Shown here piece by piece: positions 23,207 to 31,147 of a DNA stretch of 31,892 nucleotides (the stretch's first letter is position 1; every line of letters begins with the position of its first letter). The notes under the pieces were generated by a model. It worked only from the letters and a program-made list of their open reading frames with translations. It was not told the DNA's origin and did no database searches. Origin of the DNA: DAOUCV01 sp034432095. Its GTDB lineage: Bacteria; Chloroflexota; Dehalococcoidia; Dehalococcoidales; UBA2162. A program made the position numbers and the translations under genes. The DNA is taken from assembly GCA_034432095.1 (NCBI GenBank), contig DAOUCV010000062.1, positions 1-31,892 on the forward strand, in the 5' to 3' direction.

Positions 23207-23429
23207 TTACCGGAGGAGACAAAATTCCGTCCCCTCCTCCCCAGCTTGATAACTAGCCTAAGACAAACTGATAGACACCAACTAAATCTACCGCTCCCTC
23301 TCTGGGGAATATCATATCGCAACAGATACCTCAAGTCAACCTGCTTGGGCTACCTCCCGGTAGGGTTGAAGGTTGACAAGTCGAGCCAGCCCGTAGCTAA
23401 ATATAAGAACAAGAAACAGGGGTGAAGCC
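23207..23429. other. Divergent control region between the tRNA and the sirtuin gene
   Basis: No gene is visible in this 223-base gap. It contains the minus-strand promoter at 23311-23339, an imperfect GC-rich hairpin at 23213-23241 in the tRNA leader, and a TTGACA at 23373-23378 whose downstream -10 is weak (CTAAAT or TAAATA after 18-19 bases), the likely sirtuin promoter. Confidence 0.5.
23311..23339 (-). promoter_or_regulatory. Promoter for the tRNA (and perhaps the lipoprotein)
   Basis: On the minus strand TTGACT (23339-23334) and TATGAT (23316-23311) are 17 bases apart. Transcription would start near 23304, about 98 bases before the mature tRNA 5' end, implying a processed leader. Confidence 0.55.
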
Positions 23430-24227
23430 ATGGAACAACTGATTGGAAGAGCCGCCAGAGATTTGGTTAAGTCAAAATATGCTATTGCCTTAACTGGAGC
23501 GGGGATTTCAACTGAGTCAGGGATTCCTGATTTCCGGGGACCTTCAGGCGTGTGGACCCTGAACCCTGAAGCCGAAAGAAGAGCTTATCGGGGCTACGAT
23601 GAGTTCATACAAGACCCCAGGGGCTGGTGGAAAAACATTCTAACCAGCCCAAGAACCGACCCTTTAGGAGACCTGGAGAAAGCAAAGCCCAATGCCGGTC
23701 ACTACGCCCTGGTTGAGCTTGAAGAGATGGGTATTATAAAATGCACCATAACCCAGAATGTTGATGCGCTTCATGAAAAAGCGGGGACCAAGAACCTCTT
23801 GGAATATCACGGTAGTGTCGCCAAGTTCAGGTGCCTTTCCTGTGGCTCAAGATTCAGGCGAGATGAATTTGACTTAGGAAAGTTACTGGAGGAAGACCGG
23901 CTACCTCCTCGCTGTCCGAAGTGCCAGGGAGTAATAAAAACCGACGGCGTTTTCTTTGGAGAACCCATACCCCGTGATGTTGCGGAAAGGAGCCTGGAGG
24001 AAGCCTGGAAATGTGATTTAATGCTCATCTGTGGTACCTCAGCCGTGGTCTACCCCTTTGCTAACCTGCCAAGGATAGCCAGGGAGAGGGGAGCGGTAAC
24101 TATAATTGAGGTAAACGCTGAGCCAACACCTTTAACCGTGGAAGGTATTTCTGATTACCTCATTCAAGGGAAAACTGGCGAAATCCTGCCAAGAATACTT
24201 CAAGAAGTTAAAAAGCTAAAAGAGTAG
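23430..24227 (+). CDS. Sir2-family NAD-dependent protein deacylase
   Basis: A 265-residue sirtuin. It uses NAD to remove acyl groups from lysines and releases O-acyl-ADP-ribose and nicotinamide. Motifs in order: GAGIS (23-27), GIPDFRG (31-37), TQNVD (108-112), catalytic H127 in EYHGS, zinc cysteines C135, C138, C162 and C165, and CGTSA. The Tyr/Arg pair that makes CobB-type class III enzymes desuccinylases is not evident in the small-domain region (DPRGWWKNI instead), so acetyl-lysine or another acyl group is more likely. AGGGGTGA precedes the ATG. A macro-domain gene follows 27 bases later. Confidence 0.92.
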   Translation: MEQLIGRAARDLVKSKYAIALTGAGISTESGIPDFRGPSGVWTLNPEAERRAYRGYDEFIQDPRGWWKNILTSPRTDPLGDLEKAKPNAGHYALVELEEMGIIKCTITQNVDALHEKAGTKNLLEYHGSVAKFRCLSCGSRFRRDEFDLGKLLEEDRLPPRCPKCQGVIKTDGVFFGEPIPRDVAERSLEEAWKCDLMLICGTSAVVYPFANLPRIARERGAVTIIEVNAEPTPLTVEGISDYLIQGKTGEILPRILQEVKKLKE

Positions 24228-24254
24228 GCAAATAACCGAGGAGGGCGAAGCTCT

Positions 24255-24830
24255 ATGGATAAGCCAACTACAAAAGCAGTCATTAACCAGGCCAGGCTGT
24301 CCATAATCCAGGGAGACATTACCAAGCAAGCTACGGATGCCATCGTTAATGCCGCCAACCCAAGTCTGATGGGGGGTGGCGGCGTCGACGGTGCCATCCA
24401 CCGTGCTGGAGGGCCGGCTATTCTGGAGGAATGTAAGCAAATCGTCGCCAGGCAGGGACGATTGCCCACGGGTAAGGCGGTGATTACCACCGGAGGAAAT
24501 CTCAAAGCAAAGTTTGTCATTCATACGGTTGGACCTGTCTGGCATGGTGGTAATAGAGGAGAGCCGGAGCTATTGGCCAGCGCCTATCAAGAGAGCCTTA
24601 AGGTGGCCGCAGAGAACAATTTGAGCAGTATTTCCTTTCCATCAATAAGCACTGGTGCCTATGGTTATCCGGGCGCTAAGGCAGCAGAGGTGGCGATAAG
24701 GGCGGTCGTGACTTTTCTCAAGGAGCGGGCCACCTCAATTAAAGAAGTAGTTTTTGTGCTCTTTGATTCGGCTACTTTTGAAATCTACTCATCAGTAGCC
24801 TCTCGTATATTACAATCTGAAGGAGGATGA
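24255..24830 (+). CDS. Macro-domain protein, likely O-acetyl-ADP-ribose deacetylase
   Basis: A 191-residue single macro domain of the YmdB/MacroD type. GDIT (20-23), DAIVNAAN (28-35) and the catalytic loop MGGGGVDGAIHRAGG (39-53, with D45) match the active class; SISTGAYGYP (the phosphate loop) follows. Members of this class hydrolyse O-acetyl-ADP-ribose and remove mono-ADP-ribose from acidic residues. The adjacent sirtuin produces O-acetyl-ADP-ribose, so a produce-and-clear pair is likely. GGAGG lies about 11 bases upstream. The next gene starts three bases after the stop. Confidence 0.92.
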   Translation: MDKPTTKAVINQARLSIIQGDITKQATDAIVNAANPSLMGGGGVDGAIHRAGGPAILEECKQIVARQGRLPTGKAVITTGGNLKAKFVIHTVGPVWHGGNRGEPELLASAYQESLKVAAENNLSSISFPSISTGAYGYPGAKAAEVAIRAVVTFLKERATSIKEVVFVLFDSATFEIYSSVASRILQSEGG

Positions 24831-24833
24831 AAG

Positions 24834-25826
24834 ATGAAAGCTGCTTTTGTTGTTGCCCCCAAGAAATTTGAGATAAGAGACATCGAGATGCCGACCATAA
24901 ATGAGAACCAAATGCTGGTCAAAATTGAAGCCTGTGGAGTATGCACCAGTGACATGCCGGCGTATCTTGACTCATATAGTGAAGAAGCCAGGAAGCGGAT
25001 GCCATTCCCTAGGAGAATGGGGCACGAGCCTGCGGGAACGGTTGTTGAAGTTGGGAAGAACGTCAAGGGCTTCAAGAAAGGAGACAGAGTAACCGGTATC
25101 TTCGGCATGGGCTGCTATGCCGAATACACCGTCTGCGACCCGTCTGATACTACCATGCGGGGACACGGCGTCATAGTTGAGAAGATACCCGATGGAATCC
25201 CCATCGAGCACGCCCTGGGCGAACCGTTGATGAGCCTGATGAGCATCGCTAGGGTCACCAATCCAGAGGTAGGGGACTATGTCTTCCAGGTCGGCTGTGG
25301 CTTTATGGGACTGGGTATTATCGCCGGCGTAGCTCACCCAAAACTCAGGGAATACATTGTCTGTGACCTAGAGGACTGGCGACTCAAACTGGCTAAAGAA
25401 CTTGGTGCCACCATTACCTTGAATCCCAACAAAGTTGATGTGGTCGCCGAAGTGATGAAGATAACCGGCGGCAGAGGAGTTGATGTTGCCATAGAAGTCG
25501 TGGGGCACCCACCAGGTATGAAACTGGTGGGCTCAGTAATCAAGAACAACCGGGGAAGGATAATAGCGGTTGGCTGGCACCAGACCCCGGACACCTACGA
25601 GCTGTTCGACTGGATTAAGTCACCAATAATCTATAGCCCTCAAGGCATAGGCATGTCGGTAGACCCAAAAAGCGAGCTTACTCGCGCCATGTGGGCTTTG
25701 CAAAAGGGAATCTATCCTATGGAAAAGCTGGTCACTCATAAGTATAAGCTGGAAGATATAGAAAAAGCCTTCCAGGACAACATCGGCAGGACAAGCGGCT
25801 ATATAAAGGGCGTGATTATGCCCTGA
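24834..25826 (+). CDS. Zinc-type medium-chain dehydrogenase (MDR family), substrate unknown
   Basis: A 330-residue zinc-dependent alcohol/polyol dehydrogenase. The catalytic zinc site shows C37 (CTSD) and H64-E65 (GHEPAG). The usual structural-zinc lobe with four closely spaced cysteines is missing; only GMGCYAEY remains there. The Rossmann motif GCGFMG follows, and an Asp after strand two (VCDLED) points to NAD(H). AAGGAGG is seven bases before the ATG. It is three bases from the macro-domain gene and very probably in one operon with the sirtuin. The substrate cannot be inferred; it could be a sugar alcohol or an aldehyde. Confidence 0.9.
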   Translation: MKAAFVVAPKKFEIRDIEMPTINENQMLVKIEACGVCTSDMPAYLDSYSEEARKRMPFPRRMGHEPAGTVVEVGKNVKGFKKGDRVTGIFGMGCYAEYTVCDPSDTTMRGHGVIVEKIPDGIPIEHALGEPLMSLMSIARVTNPEVGDYVFQVGCGFMGLGIIAGVAHPKLREYIVCDLEDWRLKLAKELGATITLNPNKVDVVAEVMKITGGRGVDVAIEVVGHPPGMKLVGSVIKNNRGRIIAVGWHQTPDTYELFDWIKSPIIYSPQGIGMSVDPKSELTRAMWALQKGIYPMEKLVTHKYKLEDIEKAFQDNIGRTSGYIKGVIMP

Positions 25827-25949
25827 GAATGTTATGTCAACCATCTTTTTCCTTAAATGGTTTTGCCAGTTAGCTAAAGACTCAAAAAAACCTTGGGCTA
25901 AAGTGCGAGTGTACACCGTGGTTGTAAGAGAGGCACAAAGGAGGTGGGA

Positions 25950-27404
25950 TTGACGATAAATCAATTGACCATTCACGAAGCACACCAGCTACTAAAAACT
26001 AAAAAAGTGTCCTCGGTGGAACTGACCAAGGCTTGCCTTGAGCGTATCCAGCAGGTTGAGCCTAAGGTCCGGGCCCTCGTCACCATTACTGAGGAGCTAG
26101 CTTACCGGCAGGCTCAGGAAGCCGATAAACTTATTGCTAAGGGGGATATGAATCCCCTCACCGGCATCCCGGCAATAATAAAAGATATTATCTGTACTAA
26201 AGGAGTTCTTACTACCTGCTCCTCAAAAATGCTTCAGAACTTTTTGCCTCCCTACGATGCCACTGTGATGGAAAAACTGAATGCCAGTGGTATGGTGATG
26301 GTGGGCAAAGCCAATATGGATGAGTTTGCTATGGGCTCGTCTACGGAAAACTCCGCCCTGTTTATCACTCACAACCCCTGGGACCTATCTCGTGTCCCCG
26401 GGGGCAGCAGCGGTGGCTCAGCCGCTGCCGTCGCTGCCGACGAAGCCATTTATTCACTTGGTTCGGACACCGGCGGCAGTATCCGCCAGCCAGCCAGTTT
26501 CTGTAGCGTTACCGGCTTAAAACCCACCTACGGCAGAGTCAGCCGGTACGGTCTGGTTGCCTTCGCCAGCTCTTTAGACCAGATTGGGCCGCTAACTAAA
26601 GATGTCACCGATTGTGCCCTGGTAATGAATGCCATCGCCGGCTATGACCCCAGGGACTCTACCTCTGTGCCTGAACCCACCCCCGATTATACCCGGTGTC
26701 TGACTGACAACATTAAAGGGCTTCGCCTCGGTGTCCCAAAGGAGTATTTCGTTGAGGGAATGCAAGCTGAGGTGCAAGCCGCCATACTAACAGCAATCAA
26801 CAAGCTTCAAGAGCTCGGGGCGAAAATCGAAGAGGTATCCCTGCCCCACACCCGCTATGCCCTGGCAGTATACTACATTATTGCCCCTTCTGAGGCTTCA
26901 GCCAACCTTGCCCGCTACGACGGAGTAAAGTATGGCTTCTCGGTCAAAGAAGCTGAGAATATGTGGGACGCTATGGAGAAGACCCGCCAGTATGGCTTCG
27001 GTCCGGAGGTCAAGAGGCGCATCATGCTGGGAACCTATGCCCTTTCTGCCGGTTACTATGATGCCTACTACCTCAAGGCTCAGAAAGTCCGTACCCTGAT
27101 AAGGCGCGAATTCGACGGGGTGTTTGAAAATTTTGACGCCCTACTCACCCCCACCTCCCCCACCGTCCCCTTCAAAATTGGGGAAAAGGTGGACGACCCG
27201 CTCCAGATGTATCTCTCCGATGTCTGCACCCTGCCGGTAAATATTGCCGGTCTGCCGGCTATCTCCATCCCCGCTGGCTTTGCCGATAACTTACCCATCG
27301 GTTTGCAGATTATCGCCAAGCCCTTTGCCGAAGAAACCATATTAAAAATCGCCTACGCCTACCAACAGGCAACGGATTGGCACAAGAGAAAGCCGAAGAT
27401 TTAG
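25950..27404 (+). CDS. gatA: Asp-tRNA(Asn)/Glu-tRNA(Gln) amidotransferase subunit A
   Basis: A 484-residue amidase-signature enzyme that releases ammonia from glutamine for transamidation of Glu-tRNA(Gln) or Asp-tRNA(Asn). The Ser-cisSer-Lys triad is K78 (IIKD), S153 (GGSSGGSAAA) and S177 (GSDTGGSIRQ). GLKPTYGRVSRYGLVA is diagnostic for GatA over other amidases. A GTG at 25944 also opens the frame but overlaps the AAGGAGG site; TTG 25950, five bases downstream of it, is the better start. gatB is not in the window and gatC is 22 kb upstream on the other strand. Confidence 0.94.
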   Translation: MTINQLTIHEAHQLLKTKKVSSVELTKACLERIQQVEPKVRALVTITEELAYRQAQEADKLIAKGDMNPLTGIPAIIKDIICTKGVLTTCSSKMLQNFLPPYDATVMEKLNASGMVMVGKANMDEFAMGSSTENSALFITHNPWDLSRVPGGSSGGSAAAVAADEAIYSLGSDTGGSIRQPASFCSVTGLKPTYGRVSRYGLVAFASSLDQIGPLTKDVTDCALVMNAIAGYDPRDSTSVPEPTPDYTRCLTDNIKGLRLGVPKEYFVEGMQAEVQAAILTAINKLQELGAKIEEVSLPHTRYALAVYYIIAPSEASANLARYDGVKYGFSVKEAENMWDAMEKTRQYGFGPEVKRRIMLGTYALSAGYYDAYYLKAQKVRTLIRREFDGVFENFDALLTPTSPTVPFKIGEKVDDPLQMYLSDVCTLPVNIAGLPAISIPAGFADNLPIGLQIIAKPFAEETILKIAYAYQQATDWHKRKPKI

Positions 27405-27417
27405 GAGAGGGCATATA

Positions 27418-27594
27418 ATGCTATCAATAATAACTGAGTGGTCGCTTGTGGTTGGTTTTCTAGGAGTCGTAATCGGTGCGGTTGCGTCATTCTGCGCACT
27501 CCCAGTTGAAGCGAAGAAAAAAATACAGACCCTGGTTTCAAGCTTCGATAATTCTTATTGGCTTAGCTACGATTTTGCAAATTGTATGCGCTAG
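27418..27594 (+). pseudogene. Small membrane protein, apparently frameshifted
   Basis: A 58-codon frame begins 13 bases after the gatA stop, with AGGAGAGG upstream. Residues about 8-29 are a clear membrane helix, followed by a Lys-rich stretch. After about residue 43 the frame becomes polar and ends. Skipping one base near 27547 instead gives I-I-L-I-G-L-A-T-I-L-Q-I-V-C-A-S-I-P and a stop at 27617-27619: a second membrane helix of the right length. The original gene was therefore probably a two-helix protein of about 65 residues. The shift may be a real mutation or a sequencing error. Confidence 0.6.
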
Positions 27595-27637
27595 CATTCC
27601 GCTTAGGCTATTTGAATAATTGACGCAAAGTCCAAGA

Positions 27638-27711
27638 GGGGGCTTCGCCCCCCTTCTATAAAAATTTGCCCCTTCCCCTTCTTAAGGGGAAGGGGACTAA
27701 AGGGGATAGGG
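27638..27711. repeat. Palindromic repeat copy upstream of the 73-residue gene
   Basis: It contains a 6-bp hairpin with TTC loop (27638-27652) and a perfect 12-bp hairpin, arms CCCCTTCCCCTT (27669-27680) and its complement (27684-27695), followed by ACTAAAGGGGATAGG. This order and the sequences match the right half of the element at 20911-21082. The next gene's start codon lies at its edge, and its G-rich tail may provide the ribosome site. Confidence 0.7.
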
Positions 27712-27933
27712 TTGGAACTAAAAGTAAGTTGCTATTCAGGATATACCTACGCCGAAAGACCGGAGTCTTTTCTGTGGGAAGGCGTAGAATATGAGGTTGA
27801 AGAGATAGAAAAAGAGTGGCTTGAGCCGGGAAGAAAGTATCTTCAGGTGCGTACCAGGGATAACAAAATCTTCCAACTCTGCTATAATGAGACAGAAAAG
27901 CAGTGGTCACTGACCGAACTTGTGGGGAGTTAA
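27712..27933 (+). CDS. Small conserved-looking protein, possibly DUF6504-like
   Basis: A 73-residue soluble protein. It has the pattern R-P-E-S-F-L-W-E-G-V-E-Y-E-V-E-E-I followed by a tryptophan and alternating beta-strand-like segments. This recalls small all-beta proteins of the DUF6504 type, a tentative match from memory. The start is TTG 27712, using the purine-rich end of the repeat element as ribosome site. The Lrp-family gene begins two bases after its stop, so the two are translationally linked. Confidence 0.7.
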   Translation: MELKVSCYSGYTYAERPESFLWEGVEYEVEEIEKEWLEPGRKYLQVRTRDNKIFQLCYNETEKQWSLTELVGS

Positions 27934-27935
27934 AA

Positions 27936-28418
27936 ATGCTAAAGGAAATTCTTAAAATACTGGAGAACGATGCCCGCACTACAACCAAACAAATATCAGC
28001 CATGACTGGCATTCCTGACACCGAGGTAACCAGGCTCATCAAGCAAGCCGAGAAAGACCGCATCATCCTCAAATACAAGACCATGGTCAACTGGGACAAG
28101 GTGGAGAACGAGAAGGTATGGGCGCTAATTGAGGTTAAAGTTACTCCGCAGAGAGAGGTCGGATTCGACTCAGTAGCCGAGCGCATCTACCGCTTTCCCC
28201 AGGCTCGCACCGTCTATCTACTCTCCGGAGCCTATGACCTGCTGGTTCTGGTTACCGGCAAGACCATGCATGAGGTGGCTGATTTTATCTCTCAGAAACT
28301 TGCCCCCCTTGAAGGGGTGCAGGGAACGGTTACTCACTTTATGCTTAAAAGATATAAGGAAGACGGCGAGATTATCCAAGGAAAAGAGGAGACAAAGAGG
28401 CAGCCGGTAACACTCTAA
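27936..28418 (+). CDS. Lrp/AsnC-family transcriptional regulator
   Basis: A 160-residue regulator. Residues 1-55 are a winged HTH (NDARTTTKQISAMTGIPDTEVTRLIKQAEKDR region) and about 63-140 the RAM/AsnC ligand domain (ALIEVKVTP, VYLLSGAYDLLVLV). The frame extends up to 27903, but GGGGAG before ATG 27936 and the HTH alignment favour the shorter start. The downstream gene, 39 bases on, is an aminotransferase; Lrp proteins often control adjacent amino-acid metabolism genes, so an amino acid is the probable effector. Confidence 0.9.
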   Translation: MLKEILKILENDARTTTKQISAMTGIPDTEVTRLIKQAEKDRIILKYKTMVNWDKVENEKVWALIEVKVTPQREVGFDSVAERIYRFPQARTVYLLSGAYDLLVLVTGKTMHEVADFISQKLAPLEGVQGTVTHFMLKRYKEDGEIIQGKEETKRQPVTL

Positions 28419-28457
28419 GAAGCCCTTGTCTCCATAGTAGCTAATCAGGAGATTGTT

Positions 28458-29654
28458 ATGTCAATTAGTCCCACTGGTCAAGGCAGAAAATATCATATCT
28501 CACGGCGAGCCAACCGGCTCTCCCCTTCCGGGATACGGAGGTTCTTTGACCTGCTGGCTTCCACTGAAGGGGTAATCTCACTGGGGGTTGGTGAGCCTGA
28601 CTATGCCACTCCCTGGCATATCAGCGAGGCGGCTATTGAATCACTGAAGAATGGTTACACGATGTATACCTCAAATTCAGGCATGCCTGAGCTGCGCCGG
28701 GAACTGTCCCGATACCTGAAGGCTAACTATGGTCTGGAGTATGACCCCGAAGGTGAACTCCTGATTACGGTTGGTTCTAGCGAGGCACTGGATTTAGCCA
28801 TGAGAGCCATCCTCAATCCTGGAGATGAGGTTATCATGCCCGACCCCTGTTACGTTGCCTACGACTCCTGTGTAACCCTGGCTGAAGGGACACCCGTCAA
28901 GGTACCCACCCGAGAGGAAAATAACTTTGAGATAAGTGCCACCGATATTGAAGCAAGAATCACTGATAAAACTAGAGCCATTCTCATCGGCTATCCCGCC
29001 AACCCTACTGGCGCCGTTATGAGCAAGGATAAATTATCCCTGATAGCCGAAGTAGCCCGGCGTCATCGTCTATTAGTAATCTCTGATGAGATTTATGCCA
29101 AGCTGGTCTACGGTGTGGAACACACCTGCTTTGCCACGCTACCCGGGATGAAGGAGAGCACCATTCTTATTGGCGGATTTTCCAAGGCTTATGCTATGAC
29201 CGGCTGGCGTATTGGTTACGCCGCCGCTCCCGGAGAAATTATCGCTGCCATGACCAAGATTCACCAGTATACCTTGATGTGCGCTCCGACAATGGCACAA
29301 GTAGCCGCTATTGAAGCATTGAAATCAGGGGAGGAAAGGGTGGCAGAGATGGTTGAGGACTATAACCGGCGGCGGCTGGTTATCGTCAAGGGGCTACGTG
29401 AAATTGGCTTAACCTGCTTTGAGCCCAAGGGGGCGTTTTACGCCTTTCCTTCAATAAAGTGCACCGGTATGACCTCGGAAGAGTTTGCCGAGAAGCTACT
29501 TACCGAAGAAAAGGTGGCGGTAGTCCCCGGCTCCGCCTTCGGACAATGCGGTGAAGGTCATATCCGCTGTTGCTATGCCACTTCATTAGCTGATGTTGAG
29601 GAAGCGCTATCCCGAATGAAGCGCTTCGTGGATAAATACCGCAAGGAGGCTTGA
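28458..29654 (+). CDS. Class I/II aminotransferase
   Basis: A 398-residue fold-type I PLP enzyme. The PLP lysine is K243 in FSKAYAMTGWRIG; R252 binds the PLP phosphate, YPANPTGA (179-186) and SDEIYAKLVY (209-218) are family motifs, and the C-terminal substrate-binding Arg region (GEGHIRCCYATS) is present. Sequence style fits the aspartate/aromatic aminotransferase (PatA/AspC-like) group; the substrate is unresolved. AGGAGA is upstream of the ATG. The pairing with an Lrp regulator upstream suggests amino-acid-responsive expression. Confidence 0.9.
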   Translation: MSISPTGQGRKYHISRRANRLSPSGIRRFFDLLASTEGVISLGVGEPDYATPWHISEAAIESLKNGYTMYTSNSGMPELRRELSRYLKANYGLEYDPEGELLITVGSSEALDLAMRAILNPGDEVIMPDPCYVAYDSCVTLAEGTPVKVPTREENNFEISATDIEARITDKTRAILIGYPANPTGAVMSKDKLSLIAEVARRHRLLVISDEIYAKLVYGVEHTCFATLPGMKESTILIGGFSKAYAMTGWRIGYAAAPGEIIAAMTKIHQYTLMCAPTMAQVAAIEALKSGEERVAEMVEDYNRRRLVIVKGLREIGLTCFEPKGAFYAFPSIKCTGMTSEEFAEKLLTEEKVAVVPGSAFGQCGEGHIRCCYATSLADVEEALSRMKRFVDKYRKEA

Positions 29655-29655
29655 T

Positions 29656-29856
29656 ATGTTTGGATTCTTCAGGATACTCAGTGCTATCCCCGGCTTTTTC
29701 ATCAGTTCTCTTATCTTAATGGCTCTCTGGGGTGTTATCGCCCCAAAACTTGGCATAGAAAAGATAGACTATGTCATGGCGATGTTGATGAATATTACGC
29801 TCTGGCTGGCAGTGGCACCTCTAGTAGCCGCGGGCTCGGGGAGGAGACGACTGTAG
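29656..29856 (+). CDS. Small two-TM membrane protein, function unknown
   Basis: A 66-residue protein with hydrophobic segments at about 8-28 and 40-59 and a basic GRRRL end. It starts one base after the aminotransferase stop, with AAGGAGG in the aminotransferase's last codons as ribosome site, so it is in the same operon. No motif is recognised. Confidence 0.65.
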   Translation: MFGFFRILSAIPGFFISSLILMALWGVIAPKLGIEKIDYVMAMLMNITLWLAVAPLVAAGSGRRRL

Positions 29857-29886
29857 GGTGACGGAGGCTAGAGAGCAGGTACTACG

Positions 29887-30096
29887 ATGAAGAAGCTGGT
29901 TTGCGACCGGTGTGGAAAAGAACTTACGGAAAAGGAAGACATAGAATTAGCTCTCGAAGGTATGAACGCCTGGCATGCCGCCGTCAGAGCCCGGGGTGCT
30001 GAACCAAGAGGTGTCTTTCCCTGTGAGAACTATATTCGTTGCGGTGGAGAGATGGAGCTTTTTGACGGTAAAAAGAAGATCTCATTATGGAGGTAA
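29887..30096 (+). CDS. Small Cys4 (zinc-ribbon-like) protein
   Basis: A 69-residue protein. C6-x2-C9 near the N-terminus and C46-x5-C52 later could bind one zinc. The middle (LALEGMNAWHAAVRARG) is helical. It overlaps the purM start by ten bases and so is probably translationally coupled to it. No clear Shine-Dalgarno is close to the ATG. The function is unknown. Confidence 0.7.
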   Translation: MKKLVCDRCGKELTEKEDIELALEGMNAWHAAVRARGAEPRGVFPCENYIRCGGEMELFDGKKKISLWR

Positions 30097-31112
30097 AGCC
30101 AATTAAAGAGACCTATGCCAAAGCTGGCGTCGATATTGACGCTGCCGACAGAGCCAAAGCATTAATTGGCCGACTGGCTAAGTCTACCCTACGTCCTGAA
30201 GTGCTGAGCGGCGTGGGCTTCTTTGGCGGGCTTTTTGAGTTCAAGGGATATAGGGAGCCAGTGCTGGTATCCAGTGTTGACCAGGTAGGCACCAAGACAA
30301 AGATTGCCAAAGCTCTTGACAAGTATGACACCGTCGGGATTGACATCGTCAACCACTGTGTCAATGACATTTTCACCTGCGGTGCTGAGCCACTATTCTT
30401 CCTGGACTACATCGGCATGGGCAAGATGGTGCCGGAGAAGGCAGAGGCTATAGTTCGGGGATTGACCAAAGCCTGCCGCGAGGTTGACTGTGCCCTCATT
30501 GGCGGCGAGACCGGAGAGATGGCGGGACTCTATGCCACACCCGAAGACTTTGACCTGGTAGGCTTCATTATCGGGGTGGTGGAGAAAGAGAAGATTATTA
30601 TGGGTAAGACGATTGCCGTTGGCGACTCAATTATCGGCTTGCCCTCAAGCGGATTACACACCAATGGTTACTCTCTGGTACGCAAGATTTTTGGCGAGAC
30701 CAGAGCCGCCTTAGAAACCTACTACCCGGAACTGGGTCGGACTCTGGGTGAGGAGCTCCTAGAGCCCCATCGCTGTTATTATCATCAGTTAAGACCTCTG
30801 TTACCATATATCAAAGGCATTGCCCATATCACTGGAGGCGGCTTGATTGGTAACGTGCCCCGGGTCCTGCCGGACGGTATGGCCGCGCGGTTTCACCGTG
30901 GCCGGTGGACGATACTCCCAATCTTTCAGCTTATCCAGCAACGGGGGAATGTTGACCAGGAGGAGATGTTCCGGGTATTCAATATGGGCATCGGCATGGT
31001 CTTAATCTGCTCTCCTGAAGATGCCGCCCAGCTAACTAAAGCCCTGCCCGAAGCCCATATCGTTGGCGAGGTGGTAAAGCAGAAGGGAGGGACGAGGGTA
31101 GTGATAAAGTAA
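30087..31112 (+). CDS. purM: Phosphoribosylformylglycinamidine cyclo-ligase
   Basis: A 341-residue AIR synthetase, which closes FGAM to aminoimidazole ribotide with ATP in purine synthesis. Family motifs: YAKAGVDID, SSVDQVGTKTKIA, IDIVNHCVNDIFTCGAEPLFFLDY, GGETGEMAGLY, GLPSSGLHTNGYSL and ITGGGLIGNVPRVLP. The length is typical. ATG 30087 overlaps the upstream Cys4 gene; the only ribosome site before it is a weak AAGAAGA. purH follows 35 bases downstream, so this is a pur cluster continuing beyond the window. Confidence 0.95.
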   Translation: MEVKPIKETYAKAGVDIDAADRAKALIGRLAKSTLRPEVLSGVGFFGGLFEFKGYREPVLVSSVDQVGTKTKIAKALDKYDTVGIDIVNHCVNDIFTCGAEPLFFLDYIGMGKMVPEKAEAIVRGLTKACREVDCALIGGETGEMAGLYATPEDFDLVGFIIGVVEKEKIIMGKTIAVGDSIIGLPSSGLHTNGYSLVRKIFGETRAALETYYPELGRTLGEELLEPHRCYYHQLRPLLPYIKGIAHITGGGLIGNVPRVLPDGMAARFHRGRWTILPIFQLIQQRGNVDQEEMFRVFNMGIGMVLICSPEDAAQLTKALPEAHIVGEVVKQKGGTRVVIK

Positions 31113-31147
31113 CGGAGTGAGGTCAATAAAAAAAGCTGGAGGTACTT

